From: Penicillium oxalicum
Lineage: Eukaryota; Ascomycota; Eurotiomycetes; Eurotiales; Aspergillaceae
Reading direction: 5' to 3'
Length of the DNA: 64,000 bases
Assembly: GCF_001723175.1 (NCBI RefSeq)
Contig: NC_064655.1
Span: 2,356,001-2,420,000 of the forward strand
Both the position numbers and the translations under genes were made by a program. The notes beneath the pieces are model-generated. The model ran no database searches. It had not been told where the DNA came from and worked only from the letters and a program-made list of their open reading frames with translations. Of this stretch, positions 34,900 to 47,819 are shown piece after piece (position 1 is the stretch's first letter; each line of letters begins with the position of its first letter).

Positions 34900-37800
34900 C
34901 TAAGGAAAGGAATTATAGGTATATTATATACGGAACGCTACGTCCTTAAAATTAGGAGATATAGGTATAAATAAAGGATTCCTATATTATATAGCCGTAC
35001 TTTCCTACTACTATTAGCGATACTATTTAAAAGAAAGCGTGCTAGGGCGTTTAATCCCTATTTAATAGATTAGCGTTAGTTAGAGAGCTAAGAATCTATC
35101 CGCGATAGAGTATTTCGTTAACGATTCGCTCTCGAAGATTTATAGAATCGATATTCCCGCGAAAAAGAATATTTTAATTTTAATCTATTTCCCTTACTTA
35201 AACTTAGTTCTAGAATACCTTATCGTTATCGGAATTATTATCGCTATAAGGCTACTAGTAGGATAGGTTATATACCTCCTACGCTAAACTTTATAACTAT
35301 AAGCCCCGATTTTCTCTAGTATCTAAAGTATTTCGGTAGGGCTAAGATAGAGTATAACTATCTAGTTACGATAGTCCCTTTCGCTATAGAGTATAAATTT
35401 AACTACTTAGGATCGGTACTCTATAATACCTATAAGAATAACTATAATATATATAAGACTATAAGTTTTCTGCTCTTTCCTGAAATAATTCCGAATTACT
35501 AATAGGTTATAAGACTCCTATATTAATAATCTAGGATATATAGGTATTCTATTTTCTTTTAAAGATTTACTAGGTAATCTTTAATAGTACCTAGGAGATT
35601 ATTATAGCGCCTAGGCTATTATATATTCTAGTTTAGCTAGTTAGTATTTATTCTAATCTATTTTAGATAAGTAAGGATCTTACTATAACTTTCTTAGGAG
35701 TTGTATAGGCCTATAAGAAGGAGTATATTTTCGAAGGTCCGAAGTATATATAAAAGATACAGATCGCCTATAATTCCTTAATAATTCGTTCTAATAAATT
35801 CTCTTTATAGAGATACTATTATTTTATTCGGAAAAAATAGCGTTATATCGCTAGAATCTTATTATAGCTTTTAGTCCTCCCTTAATATATATAGACTAAT
35901 ATCTTAGTCTTAAAGAAGGGGATACTAGATTTATATTATAGTAGACTAGGCTAGTTAACTTTACTAAGCGCTTAGAGACTACGATAATAGCGAATAGTAT
36001 ACTTATAGTAGAAGTAAATATAATAAAGAATATAGTATTAGAGTTTATAGAGTATTTCTAAGATAAATTATAGCGGATTCGATCTAGTTTTATTTTATAT
36101 ATTTCTATATATTTTTAAACTTCGCGATAGATTATTTTATATTTTATATATTCTCTTTAGATACCTATTTATTATATTTAGAGGGCTAGTCCTTCTATTT
36201 AACTAGGAAATAAAGTTATCTCCTAATCTTTATCTTCCCTTTAACTTCTTCGACTTTATATTCTTAGTTATCTTCGATAAGATTAAGAAGCGGGAGTATT
36301 TTAGGAGCGCTTCGTAATAGATTATTATACTATTTTTCTAGAAGAGAGATATAGAAAACGTTATAGAGGCGTATATACTTTTAGGATAATACTAGTCTAT
36401 ATACCTAAGTTCCGATTACTTATAGAATTCGGAATAGGCTAATTCTCCTAGGAGCGAGCTTCCTAGATTCTTTAATTCGTAAATTTTACGTAGAGAGTAT
36501 TATAAGATTATTATATTTAAATATTATAGGGATTCTTTTTATATTATAGTATTTTATTATCGATTTATTAGCCTTTCGCTAGTAAGTTATTAATTTCTTA
36601 TATAAGCTCTATAGTCTCTCGATTCTAGCTTATACTCCTAGTAGTCCTTTTTCTTCTATAGCGGTCTTATTATATATATAGAAGAATATATTATATCCGA
36701 AGAGTACTTTATAGGGGCTAAATTTTATTATATTACTTTAGTATAGATTATAATAGAACTCTACTATTTATAGTAAGCTTAGCTATATAGTCTATTCTCC
36801 TATAAAGTATCTTAGATAATATTCGAGGGTTTAGTTTATCCGTTCCGTTTAGCTATTAGTTTATAGGTAAAACGCGATTAAAAACCTAAGTTTCGTCTTT
36901 AACGTATTAAATAGTAAACTAGATCCTAGTTAGACACGATTCCTTCTTATAGTCTATAGATTAATTTAATCTCGTTATAATATAACTTAGCTAGTTATAT
37001 AGTATTAATTATTATATATACTAGGAAAAATTTTACGATTTAGTAAATCTGTCTATAACGACTAGAATCGAGTCGACTTCGTTCCCTTTATAAATCGTAG
37101 ATAGGAGGCCTATAATAAAGTCTATCGAGGTTTCTTACTATAGTTAGGTTAGAATTAGAAGGGGCTTTAATAAGCTATACTTCTTATATCTAGGTAGTAT
37201 AGCTCTCTAGTATATAGGGCAGAATTTTATATATTTGTCTACTTATAGAGATTTTTCTAGTAAAATTTTCGACTAATCGATTTAATTATTTATAACTAGC
37301 TAAAGTAGTCTTCTATTACTAGATTATTATAATATAGCTTAATTAGCTCTTACTTTAGTTTCTTATTAGTTAGAATATATAGTCGTCTCTTAAACTATAC
37401 TAATTTATTAGGATTAACTAACTAGTACCCTAATATTAGGATATTCTAGTTAATTAATAAATAAATCTCTTCTGTATTAGGGTTATCTCGCTAGGCCTTA
37501 AGTATTATACTTTATAGGTTACTAGTTATATTTAAGATATAGGTATATTACCTAAGATAATAATCTACTACTTTTTTATAGTAGGAGTAATAGGTACGAT
37601 CTAGCTCTTATCTCTAGGTATCTAAGGTACTATCTAGCTCTTAAACTCCTAAATCTAGTAATAATTTATTTTTAAATTAATAAAGGTTAGTTAGTACTAA
37701 CTATACTACCGCCTAGCTCTATTCTAGTATCTCTTCGGTTACTATTTAGGCCTATAATAGATTTAATAGAGTAGTATTTAAGATATTCCTTAAAGCTAGC

Positions 37801-40800
37801 TCTATTATTCTTAAGGGTATATCCGCTAGGTTTTTCTTCTCTACGCGGTATAGAATTATAAAATTAAATATAGAAAGGATTATATACTATTATACTTAAC
37901 GCCTATATAATCACGGGTTCTATATAGAGGATCTTAAATTATTATAGTCTAAAAAGACCTTAATTTAGTACTAAGATCCTTTAAGATAATACTACTAAAT
38001 CTTAAAACTATATATAATTACGTATAGCTCTTAATCTCTAGTAGTATAATAGAATTTAGTATTAGAGAACTTATAAGACTAGAATACGACTAGGTACTAG
38101 ATTCCTTTATTATTAGGTTAGGATAGTATCCTAGCTATTTCCTACTATAAGATATCTATTTCTAGTCGGATAGTATAATTAGGATCGAAATATCGTAGAA
38201 TTAGTACTAATTTAAAAGTAAGGAGTAAATTATAAAAAGTCTTAGTTATATTAGTACTAAGTTCGATCCTACCTAGTTATTTTCTCTTTTCGAGCCTTTT
38301 TATAAGGTCTATAAGGAGTTTTGCGATAGTTAAGTAGTTATAAATAAAGTAGCGATAGAAGTTATAAAATCTAAGGAAGGATTAGACCTTCTTAATTATA
38401 GATAGTAGTAGCTACTCCTAAATTAACTTAATATATAAAGGGTCTATTAATATTCTAGTAGTATTAATAATATAGCCTAGGAATTCTACCTAGTCTTAGT
38501 AGAAGAAGTATTTATTAGAATTAATATAGAGTTCGTATTACTAGAGTCTTTCGAGGATAAGTTAGATATATTTTATATATAATTTAACGTCCTCTAAAAA
38601 GATTAAAATATTATCTAGATAGGCTATATAGAAAAGGTCTAGGTATTCTTATAGTATAATATAGATATAGTTCTAGAATATAGCTAGAGTGTTAGTAAGA
38701 CTAAAAGGTATAACTATATACTTATAATAGCTATATTATATTCGGAATATAGTTTTCTACTTATTATCTTCCTTAATACTAATATAGTAATAAGCCTCTT
38801 AAATATTAATTTTAGAGAACTTTTTAGTATATAAGAGGCGGTTAAGGATTTCGGAGATAAGTAGAAGAGGATAGCGATTCTTTACTAAAATATATTAAGT
38901 CCTTAGTAGTCTATATAGAGTCGTAACCCGCTATCCCTTTTTAGCACGAAGAGGATAGATACGCCTATAGGACTTTTTAATAGGCGGATTTAACTATTCT
39001 CTATATTTACGCGAATATATTCCCTAAGTTCCTAGAGCTTAGCGCGAGAGAGGGGGTAGATAGACCTATAGGGTAGAGTAGAGCCTAGGATAAGATTAAT
39101 TATATAATTAGTCTTCTTATACTAGGATAGGGTTCTTACCCTTTCCGCTAAATATAAGTCTTCGAAGTTACGAAGTTCTTTAGGCTAACTAGCGATTCCT
39201 ATATAATTCGTAGTCCTTTTAGGGTTTCCTTTATTACTAGTAGATAGGAGCGAGCTATTAAAGAGCGGATTATTAAGAGTATTAATGGAATCCTACCATG
39301 CCGTTACTCACTGGTTAATCCATTAGGCCAAAAGGTCTAAGCCAAACCATCTGTTAGGATGGTTTGTCCTGCAACGGTATATATAGATGAGTAGTCCCGC
39401 ATCAATATCCAAGGATGGCCATATCCTTCCTTCCGGGACCACATTAAGGTCTATCTCTAGGTTAATCTAATAGGGTACTACTATAAAGATATATACCTTA
39501 TTATATATATATCTCGCGAATTAATAGGAGGTAAGTAAATTAAGGTTTCGATATTTAACCCTAAAGTACTAATAATACGTACCTATATCGATAATAATTC
39601 CTTATATAAACTAGGTATCCCTAGTAGTGTAGGAGGTCCTGTTTTTCGGTTAACGATATAATACTCTACTATCTAGGTCTTTATAATTCCCTATTAATTA
39701 GTTACTATAATTAGGATATAGAAAGCCCTCTTAGTATTACTATATTAGTCCTAGAAGTTATAGAGCTCGGGTATCCGGAGGGTAGCTTACTATAGTTTAT
39801 AAGATTTTATAAGATCGTAGTTAATAACGCTTACGCTCGCGCTAGTATCTAGGCTAATTTTAAGGGTAGTATTATTAATATATATTATAGTCTTAATTAT
39901 TAGAAGGATCTCTATAAGTAGCTATTAAGTCAGGGTTATAGAGTTTACTCTAACTCGCTAGCGTTTCTCTAGTCTTCTATAATTCTATTATTAGTAGTAA
40001 TTTTACTAATATACGTATTTAGACGTCCCTAGCTAGGTCTTATCTAGGGATAGTTAGAAGTAAAATATCCTTTTTTCCTATATATATAATAGGTAACTAA
40101 GGTTAGGTCCCTATTTCTGTAAAACTAACGATAGGGTAAGATAGGAGTATCTTAATTAGGGTTCGTAGTCTCTTGCTTACGAAAAGAGGGTTAGTATTTC
40201 TTAGTATTTTCCTATTATCCCTTTTAATCCTAGTCTTCCTAGTTTCGCTTCTTCGGGTTTATCCTAGATAGAGGAGGGTTCTAGTATCCTATATCTTAGC
40301 TATCCTATATATAAATCGTAGCTAAAACTATATTAGTATAATTCTCTAGAAGGTTATTCTAGTATAATACTTTAAGTTTATTTTTAAGGACTAGGCGTAG
40401 CTTTATATAGTAGCTAAGGGTACGCTCTTTCTCCTAAATATTTATATAATTTTCGATAGATTAGAGGTAGTTATAAAACGCGCGTAGATCTTAGTCCTCG
40501 AGCTAATAAGCGCTATAGTATTTTTCTGTAATATTAGCCTTAGTAAATTAACTACCCTAGATAAATTCGAGTATCTAGTTAATAAAATTATCCTAGATAG
40601 GTCGTTAGGCTATAAAATCGGACTTCTTATAATTTATCTACTAGGCCTATTAGATTAGTTCTAATATAAAGAATCCGATAGGAATCTTATATAAATTACT
40701 TAAGTATTAGTTAGGACTCGCTTTAAAGATATATTCTAATTTATCGAGCTACTAGATATATTACTCTAAGATTAATATAGAGCTTAGTTAGTATAAGATA

Positions 40801-41100
40801 TTATTAATTTTAATCTCTACGCCTCGGAGTCGATAGGGGAGAGAAGACGTAGGTTATAGTTTAGGAGTATCTTATCGCTAAATCGTAGCTTTATATTCGA
40901 GTTACTAGATCCGCGCTAGGAGGCGATTAAGGATATTTTATTTATTTAGCTCGGCCTATTTAGGGGACCGTATCTTGTAGCTAGATCTATCTTCTAGGTC
41001 CTAAGGGATTAGGCTAAGCTTACTAGAGGGTTATCTAAGTCCCTTACTAACTTATTAGGATTATTCCGCTACTATAAGATAGGCGGATTGTTAATAGGTC
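34900..41100 (-). pseudogene. gag-pol relic of element D
   Basis: The minus-strand frames are riddled with stops. A reverse transcriptase remnant near 38600-38640 reads FYIAYLDNIL (from YLDDIL). An integrase remnant near 36830-36890 retains the equivalent of HPQTDGQTER as Y-x-T-N-S-x-T-E-R. The order from right to left is gag, RT, RNase H, integrase, typical of Ty3/gypsy. It is interrupted by the LTR-like insertion at 39286-39443. It cannot be expressed as protein. Confidence 0.8.
39286..39443. mobile_element. solo LTR-like insertion without RIP damage
   Basis: 158 bp starting TGGAATCC and ending GGACCACA, flanked by TTAA on both sides (39282-39285, 39444-39447). The TG...CA ends and 4-bp duplication fit a solo LTR. 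It is rich in CpA and TpG, unlike everything around it. It contains a hairpin (AAACCATC, 6-nt loop, GATGGTTT). No related element is seen in the window. It could instead be another small non-coding element. Confidence 0.65.
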
Positions 41101-41151
41101 GTTAGTATAGATATTTCTTCTCTAGGTAGCTAAATAGGAAGATTTAGTAAT

Positions 41152-41406
41152 TATTAAGAGGTCTATATCGTAGGACAGAGAATCTATTAGCTAGGCAGAG
41201 AGTCTAAGTCTATAGGGTCTGATTTTAAAGACTAAATCTTAGGATCTAGTAGTCTCTACTAGTCCCTATAATATATATATAGTATTTCCGCGTACTAAGT
41301 TCCTATAGCCCTATACAGAGCTCTTAGGGTTATTACCCTAAGGCGACGCAGGGTCGATTCGATCGTGTATCGTCTTAAGTTACTACGCATGACTTACGCC
41401 GTGATA
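41152..41406 (-). repeat. LTR of element D (5', minus orientation)
   Basis: 255-bp partner of 34562-34816, ending ...CGTGATA and followed by the GTAAT duplication. Confidence 0.88.
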
Positions 41407-43624
41407 GTAATCTCCTTTTCGTGTGCTTTTAGCGTTAGTATAGGTAGTTAAATTCGATATACTTTATATTAGTACTAGTATCTTATAGGAAATACGATAG
41501 TAAAAGGTCTATTAAATAAATCCTATTCGTCTTAGTTAGCGTCCTAGCTATTCCGAACGTCCCCTAGTAGTAGTTTACTAGATCCTAATAAGTCTATATC
41601 CTAGAGCTCGTCCCTAGATATAGGTAATTAGAGCTCCTCCTAGTCTATCGCGCGTTTCTTAGTCTTTCTGTTTTCCCTATCGATACGTTTACGGCTTTAA
41701 TCGAGGGCTTCTATTATAACGTTCTCCTCTCCTACTTTACTCGGGCGTATACTATTAGCCTAGTACGTTAGGAATTAATTCTATTCTTCCTTTATAAAGG
41801 TAGATAAGTCCCTATACGTAGGGGGAGTATTATCTTATTCAATAATTTTTAGTAGCTCTTAGGGTTATCTTAGTCGGATCCCCTATCTCTAGAGTACTAC
41901 TTATATCGCCTATAATATCTATAGGCCTTCTAGGTCCTTTATATTAGCTTTAATTAGCCACGAACTATTAATTAGGTTCTTTAGGACCCGTCCGTTCGGT
42001 TCTGCTAGTATATATATACTAAGTAGGTACGCTATAAAGACCTTAAAGGGTCTCAACTACTTACTCTCGAATTTCTGTACTAACTTATTCCGAACAAGGA
42101 CCTAATCCCTCTTTTCGAAGCTTATCTTTATTACCTAGCTATCCCTAATCTAATTAGTCTAGATCGCTCGGGATAGTAGTAGCTTATTTACTTTAGTATA
42201 GGCGTCGCTTATATCCTAGAGCTCCTTAGTCCGCCCCGCGAATACTAAGGGTTCTTTTATTAGATCGTTACCTAGTAAGTAGGGGTAGGCCCTATAAACT
42301 AGAAAGAATAGGCTATATCTAGTTACTACGTATTCCCGGACCTATATAGCTAGGGTCGCCTATACTAGGTATAGGTCCTACGCCTTTATTAGCTTTCCTA
42401 TAAGGTACTTTATTAATATATAGCTAAGTAGACCGTCAAGGTTTTCTACTTTCCTATTCGTACGAGGATAGTAAGAGGTAGTTAGCTAGTACTAAGTTTT
42501 TAGTAGATTTAGATAGTAGCTAACTATACCTAAAAGAAGGTTTAAACTATTATTAGAGAGGATCTCGAGTAGCGCTCCGTAATTTATAAAGATTTCCTCG
42601 TAGAGGAAGGTTCTAAGCGCTTCTTCTATAGCTTCCGGGACGGCTCTAGCTACCGGCTATCTAGTTACGTAGTCGATTACTATAATAATCTATCTATTAC
42701 CGTTCGGTATTATTAGTAGTCGTCCGATAAGGTCGATCCCTTATCTCTAGAAAGGCCTAATCCCTTTAGTTACTAGGTAGTAGGCTATTTCCTATTCTAG
42801 GGCCTTCTTTAATCCCTAAGAAATTTAGTACTAAGGGCACTTACGTATCGCGGTCTCTATATCCGCTCTTATCTAGGGCTACTAAGCTCTCGGTCTTAGG
42901 ACACTATTTAGGCCTAGCTATCCTAGATATCCGTATTATAAGTATATCTTATTAACTAGATCACTCCTAAATACTAGTTCTAGGTAGGGGACTTTTAGTC
43001 CGTTATTATACGTAAAGGTTAGTAGTTATTAGTATCTTCCCGGTCCTATATAGAGAGGTAATCCGAGTATCAAGTTACTACCTTAGATAGGAGCTTATTA
43101 TTAGGAAGTACTCCTATATCTAAGAAGTTAACGGTCGCGGCTAACTACTTATCCTCGGCTACCTTTTAGATAGTTATATTTATAGCTATTAGGGCGGCCT
43201 TCTATATAGGCTGATCTCGTATAACGTTAGCGGGTAACTCTTTAATAAAGTCTAGTCGTCTACTTAAGGCGTCGGGCACGATAGCTTTAGTGCCTAGATA
43301 GTATCGGATCTTAAGATTATACTCCTGAAATTCGCTAACCTAGTAGGCGAGACGCTTACTATAGGTAATAGTCGTTTATAGGTACTATAGGCTAGCGTAG
43401 TCTGTTATGATTTCCGTTTAGGTTCTGTTATTAATATATTTGTCCTAAAGCTATAGGGCCTCTTTAATAGCTAGTAGCTCCTTCTCGTGTATTAGGTAGT
43501 TAAGCTCGGCGCCTATAAGCTTCCGCCCTTCGTATATAATAGGATAGAGTACCTCTTCTAGCCCCTTCTAGAGTAGGACTAGGCTAATCGCCTACTTAGA
43601 AGTATCGGTCTCGATAGTAAATAG
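41407..43624 (-). pseudogene. integrase and RNase H relic of element A
   Basis: Aligns with B 49126-51340. The minus strand encodes integrase core remnants and the RNase H tail, with many TAG/TAA stops. The segment is bounded on the left by D and on the right by C, whose target duplication AATAG occupies its last five bases. Confidence 0.8.
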
Positions 43625-43865
43625 TGTTATGAGTATGGCAGGACTGAACGGACTTAGGATAAGAAGGGAGGATAGGGGACGTGTGCCACGCCTACTACGT
43701 ATACTACGCACACCACGCGGTACTATCTTAAAACTTAGGATAGACTATAGCCTCTTCTCTTTTCTTTTTCTCCTCTCTAGCCTTTAAGATTCTTGATACT
43801 ACGTAGTTAAGTTAGAATAAAAGTTTATAAGTCCTTCTAAAGCTTTTCCTAACTAGCGTATAATA
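43625..43865 (+). repeat. 5' LTR of element C
   Basis: Starts TGTTATGAGTATGGCAGG and ends GCGTATAATA; the expected terminal CA now reads TA. Pairs with 58536-58776. Confidence 0.88.
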
Positions 43866-43899
43866 TTATCTTAAAGGCTCTTCTTTTATAATCCCTTTC

Positions 43900-45300
43900 G
43901 AAGTATTAGCTAGGTAGCGAGGCACTATATCCTCTAGCTACCCTAATATCTTCGTATATACTTATACTAAACCGAAACAAAACGAACCGTACTAAAGCTA
44001 CTATAGCGCGATTGCGCGAGCGAATCTCCTTAGTAGAACGAACTTCTCGCAGAACTTTACTAAATTTTAGCTATAAAGATACTAAATACGAACTCGAGAC
44101 TCTAGAGTAGCTACTTAAGTAGATTTCTAATAATACTCGAGTAGCTTTCTAAGCGTTAAATTAGGAGGCCGAAACAAACTAACAACTCTTTAAAAAAAAT
44201 AAGTATCTTACTAAATAGGTCGAATAGTTAACCGAAGAGAACGAAATACTAAAGTCCCTAAATACTATAGAGCGGACTCCGGAAATCTAGTATATAGAAG
44301 AAGCTTATACTAGTCTTCGCGCTAACTATAATAAAGCTACTAAAGAACGCGATATACTAGTAACTATAATACGATTTATATAGGCTAGTTATAATACTAG
44401 TAGAGGAATTAGTTTAACTCGTACTATACCTAAGACTGAAAGACTTTACTATAAATCGACTAAGATCCCTAATCCTCCGATACTTAGCGATAGTAAGGAA
44501 GTTAAATTTAAAGATTAGGAATCGAATATTCTAGAGAAGCTTAAACTAAATCACGACTACTATCTAACTAAGAAGTACTATATCGCGTACGCGAAGAGCT
44601 AATATAAAGGAAAAGCTTTAATATATATTAACCCTCGTACTTATATAGATACTACTAACTAGTATAAGAAGCTTAACGAAATACTAAAATATCTTAGAAG
44701 CGTCTTTAATAACCTAGATCGTAAGAGACTCGCTCGTAATAAGTATACGAACCTAAAAATAGATATTAAGACTAATTTTACTAATTTCCTAGCGGACTTT
44801 AACTAGCTAGTAGAGGAAGCTAGTTAACCTATAGATCTATAGAAATAGGATCTATATTAGAAGATTCCCCTACTAATATAAAACTAAGTTATAATAGATA
44901 TTAATAATAATAAAGTATCTCTTAATTAATTCGTACGCTAATACTAGAAAGCCGCTAGAAGAATCTTATAGTAGATTATAGCTCGTGACTTACGCGAATT
45001 ATATTAAAGTATAGCTTTACGCGGTAGCTATATCTAAGGTAATACTATAGCTCGAAATACTACCTTAAACCCGAATATAACTAGAACTCCTTCGATCTTT
45101 ATTAAAGATCCGGCTAAGAAAGTATAATTTATAAAGGAAAGTACTTTATCTACGAAGAAAAAGGTTATCTCTCCCGTAACTATACTAAGAAGAAATTATC
45201 TACTATTATAGTAACTACTACTAGATTATTAACTAAGGAAGCTAATAAGGTAGACCTCGCCGAACTCAAGGGATCTAACTCTAACTTAAATACGGGAAAA
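43900..45300 (+). pseudogene. gag relic of element C
   Basis: Gag-like charged sequence ends in a zinc knuckle near 45141-45195 in which every metal ligand of the CX2CX4HX4C pattern has become Tyr (it reads YFIYEEKGYLSRNY). That is exactly what G-to-A and C-to-T changes at TGC/TGT and CAT/CAC codons produce. Confidence 0.75.
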
Positions 45301-45399
45301 GTCTAACCCTAGGAAAAGTCTCTATCCTAGAGGGCGTATTAAAGCTAAACCTATATAAATTATTATTACCTATAAATAGTATAACTATTAACGCTTAAA

Positions 45400-47357
45400 T
45401 AGCTATTAATAGAAGAACTATTTAAATTAAATATTTAGTAGATACTAGAGTAGATAGATACCTCTATATTTATTCGAATATAGTTAGGTTACTAGTATCT
45501 CTTAGGGTAAAGACCCTTAAGCTTCTAACCGCTTATCTAGTTATAGATTATAATAGCGTATTAAGAGAACCTATTACCTATATAACTAAGTTAACTCTTA
45601 TAATCGACGGTTATATATAGCTTAAGTAACTAGTATTAATTACTAAGCTTAGTAGAAATAATATAATCTTAGGAAGGGTATAGTTTATAGAGTATAAAAT
45701 CCTACTAGACTATAAGAATTAGAGGTTAGTATAGCTAGATTAGCCTACCCTAAGAGAAGAGGTTTAGTAAGCTATATAGAAGGAAGTTCCTTGTATTATC
45801 CTATAGAGACCGAAGATTACGGATATCCTATAGTATTAGAAGGATATAGAATAATAGAATTAGCGCTTCGAGAAATAGGAGGTTAAGACTAAGAAGGTTT
45901 TAAATCGCGAATCTTAAATTAACGAATATAAGAAAGAAATAAAGCAGAATATTTCGGGTTTTAGTCTTAATATCGCTACTATTAGCGGACTTAGATTCTA
46001 CTACTATATATAATTAGTTGGAACGTAATTCTTTGTTATATCGCTAGCTTAAATCGATAAGATTATTAATTCTAAAGTAATAGAAGCGATTATATCTAAA
46101 GCGTTAGATATTAAGAAAATTATATCTAAGGAGTATTATAAGTTCGTAGATATATTCTCTAAGATTACTTTAAATATACTACTACTATTAAGAGGAATAC
46201 TAGACTACTAGATCGAACTAAAAGATAATTCCTTTAAGTAGCTTAACTATCTACTTTATAAAATAATAGAAGAAGAGTTATACTTTACGAAGTAGTATAT
46301 ACTATAGAATCTAGTAAAAGATTTTATTATACCTTCTTTAGTACTATATACGTTACTAATCTTAATAATAGTTAAACTAGATAGTAGATTAAGATTCTGC
46401 GTAGACTATTATAAGCTTAATATCTTAACGAAGAAAGACTGATATCCCTTACCCTTAATCGATAAACTACTTTAATAGATTAGTAAGGCTAAGTAGTTTA
46501 CTAAACTCGATATTTAATAGGGATTCTATAGGATTTATATATACCTAGATTTAGAAGACCTTACGACCTTTAAGTTAAGATATGGGCTATATAGATATAA
46601 GGTTTTATAATTCGGGTTAACTAATAGACTAGCTACTTTCTAGCGTTATATTAACTATATATTAGGTAATTATCTTAATAATTTCTATACTATATTTATA
46701 GATAATATCCTAATCTATACTATAGGTAACTTAAAGTAGTACTAAATATATATAAAGATAATCTTATAACGACTAAGAAAAGCAGGCTTATAAGTAGTAC
46801 TATATAAATACGAATTTTATATATAAGAGACTAAATTCCTTAGCTTTATTATTAGCGTCTAGGAGATTAGAGTTAATCTAGTAAAGGTAGATATAATTAT
46901 AGTATAGATATCTCTAGAGACTATTAGAGGAGTATAATCCTTCTTAGGTATATATAAGTTCTACTAGAGATTTGCTAGGGATTATAGCTATATCGCGAAA
47001 CTACTTTACTACCTTATAAGGAAGAAAATATCTTTTATATAGCTAGGACTACTAATCTATATTCGAAGTATTAAAAATAAGCTTAAGCTCTATACTAGTA
47101 TTAGGTTATTATAACCTAAACGTACTAATATATATAGAGATAGATACTTCTAATAGTTACTTAGGTATAGTACTATCCTAAGAAGCTAGAGATAGAAGAT
47201 AGTATCATCTAGCCTTCTTTTCGAAAACTATAGAGCAAGGTAAACGAAAGTTCGATATATATAATAAGGAAATATTAGCTATTATTAAAGCGCTCGAGGA
47301 GTAGAGAGTAGAACTAGAGGGTCTATAACGAACTTAACCCTTTAAAATCTAGACTAA
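45400..47357 (+). pseudogene. protease, reverse transcriptase and RNase H (first part) relic of C
   Basis: The protease remnant LVDTRVDRYL (from LVDTGAD) lies near 45430. Reverse transcriptase follows, with RFCVDYYKLN near 46390-46420 and FIDNILIY near 46698-46720. RNase H begins near 47120 and is cut at 47357 by element B. The chain resumes at 54753 and again at 56648. Confidence 0.82.
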
Positions 47358-47511
47358 TGTGATTCGAAGAGTAAAGAAAGGTTGATTTTTGGAGTATATC
47401 TACAGTATCTCTTAAATATCGGGTCTGTAAGGATAGTCACGGGGCTATACGGGGCCGAACGGGGGTACTCACGTGAGTCATGACTCACGTGACCACCCTT
47501 CCGGGATCTCA
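47358..47511 (-). repeat. 3' LTR of element B
   Basis: TG...CA ends. Contains a perfect palindrome built from CACGTGAGTCA and its reverse complement at about 47468-47493, combining two CACGTG E-boxes with TGAGTCA/TGACTCA sites. Little RIP damage. Confidence 0.92.
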
Positions 47512-47819
47512 TCCTCCCCTACTTAGACTAAACTCGCCCCGAGCTTCAGGGTAACACAGCCTAAGCTCACTGCTGCTCCGTTCGGTTATATCCGCAGGTT
47601 CCCGCCTTGGTGCGTTTGTATATACACGGTAAAGTCAAAATAGCAGGGGTTTAACAAAGGAAAAGGTGCAACATCATTTTCGGCTACTTATAACTACCGT
47701 GTGCGGCTAATAGTCGCTAAAAGCTCCTATCAGGGCAGTCCGGGGGAACAAAGGATCCCCCGCTATAAGTATAGGTAAATCCCCTCGATCGCTTCTTCTT
47801 CTCTTTATCTTTCTTCCTT

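Larger units (their letters stand above)
34562..41406 (-). mobile_element. LTR retrotransposon D (Ty3/gypsy), complete but dead
   Basis: 6845 bp with 255-bp LTRs (34562-34816 and 41152-41406) and a 5-bp duplication GTAAT on both sides (34557-34561, 41407-41411). The left LTR begins TGTTAAGG; the right one has become TATTAAGA through G-to-A change. A purine-rich tract abuts the left LTR when read on the minus strand, so this is the 3' end, in agreement with minus-strand pol. It is inserted in A just after the antisense frame. Confidence 0.9.
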
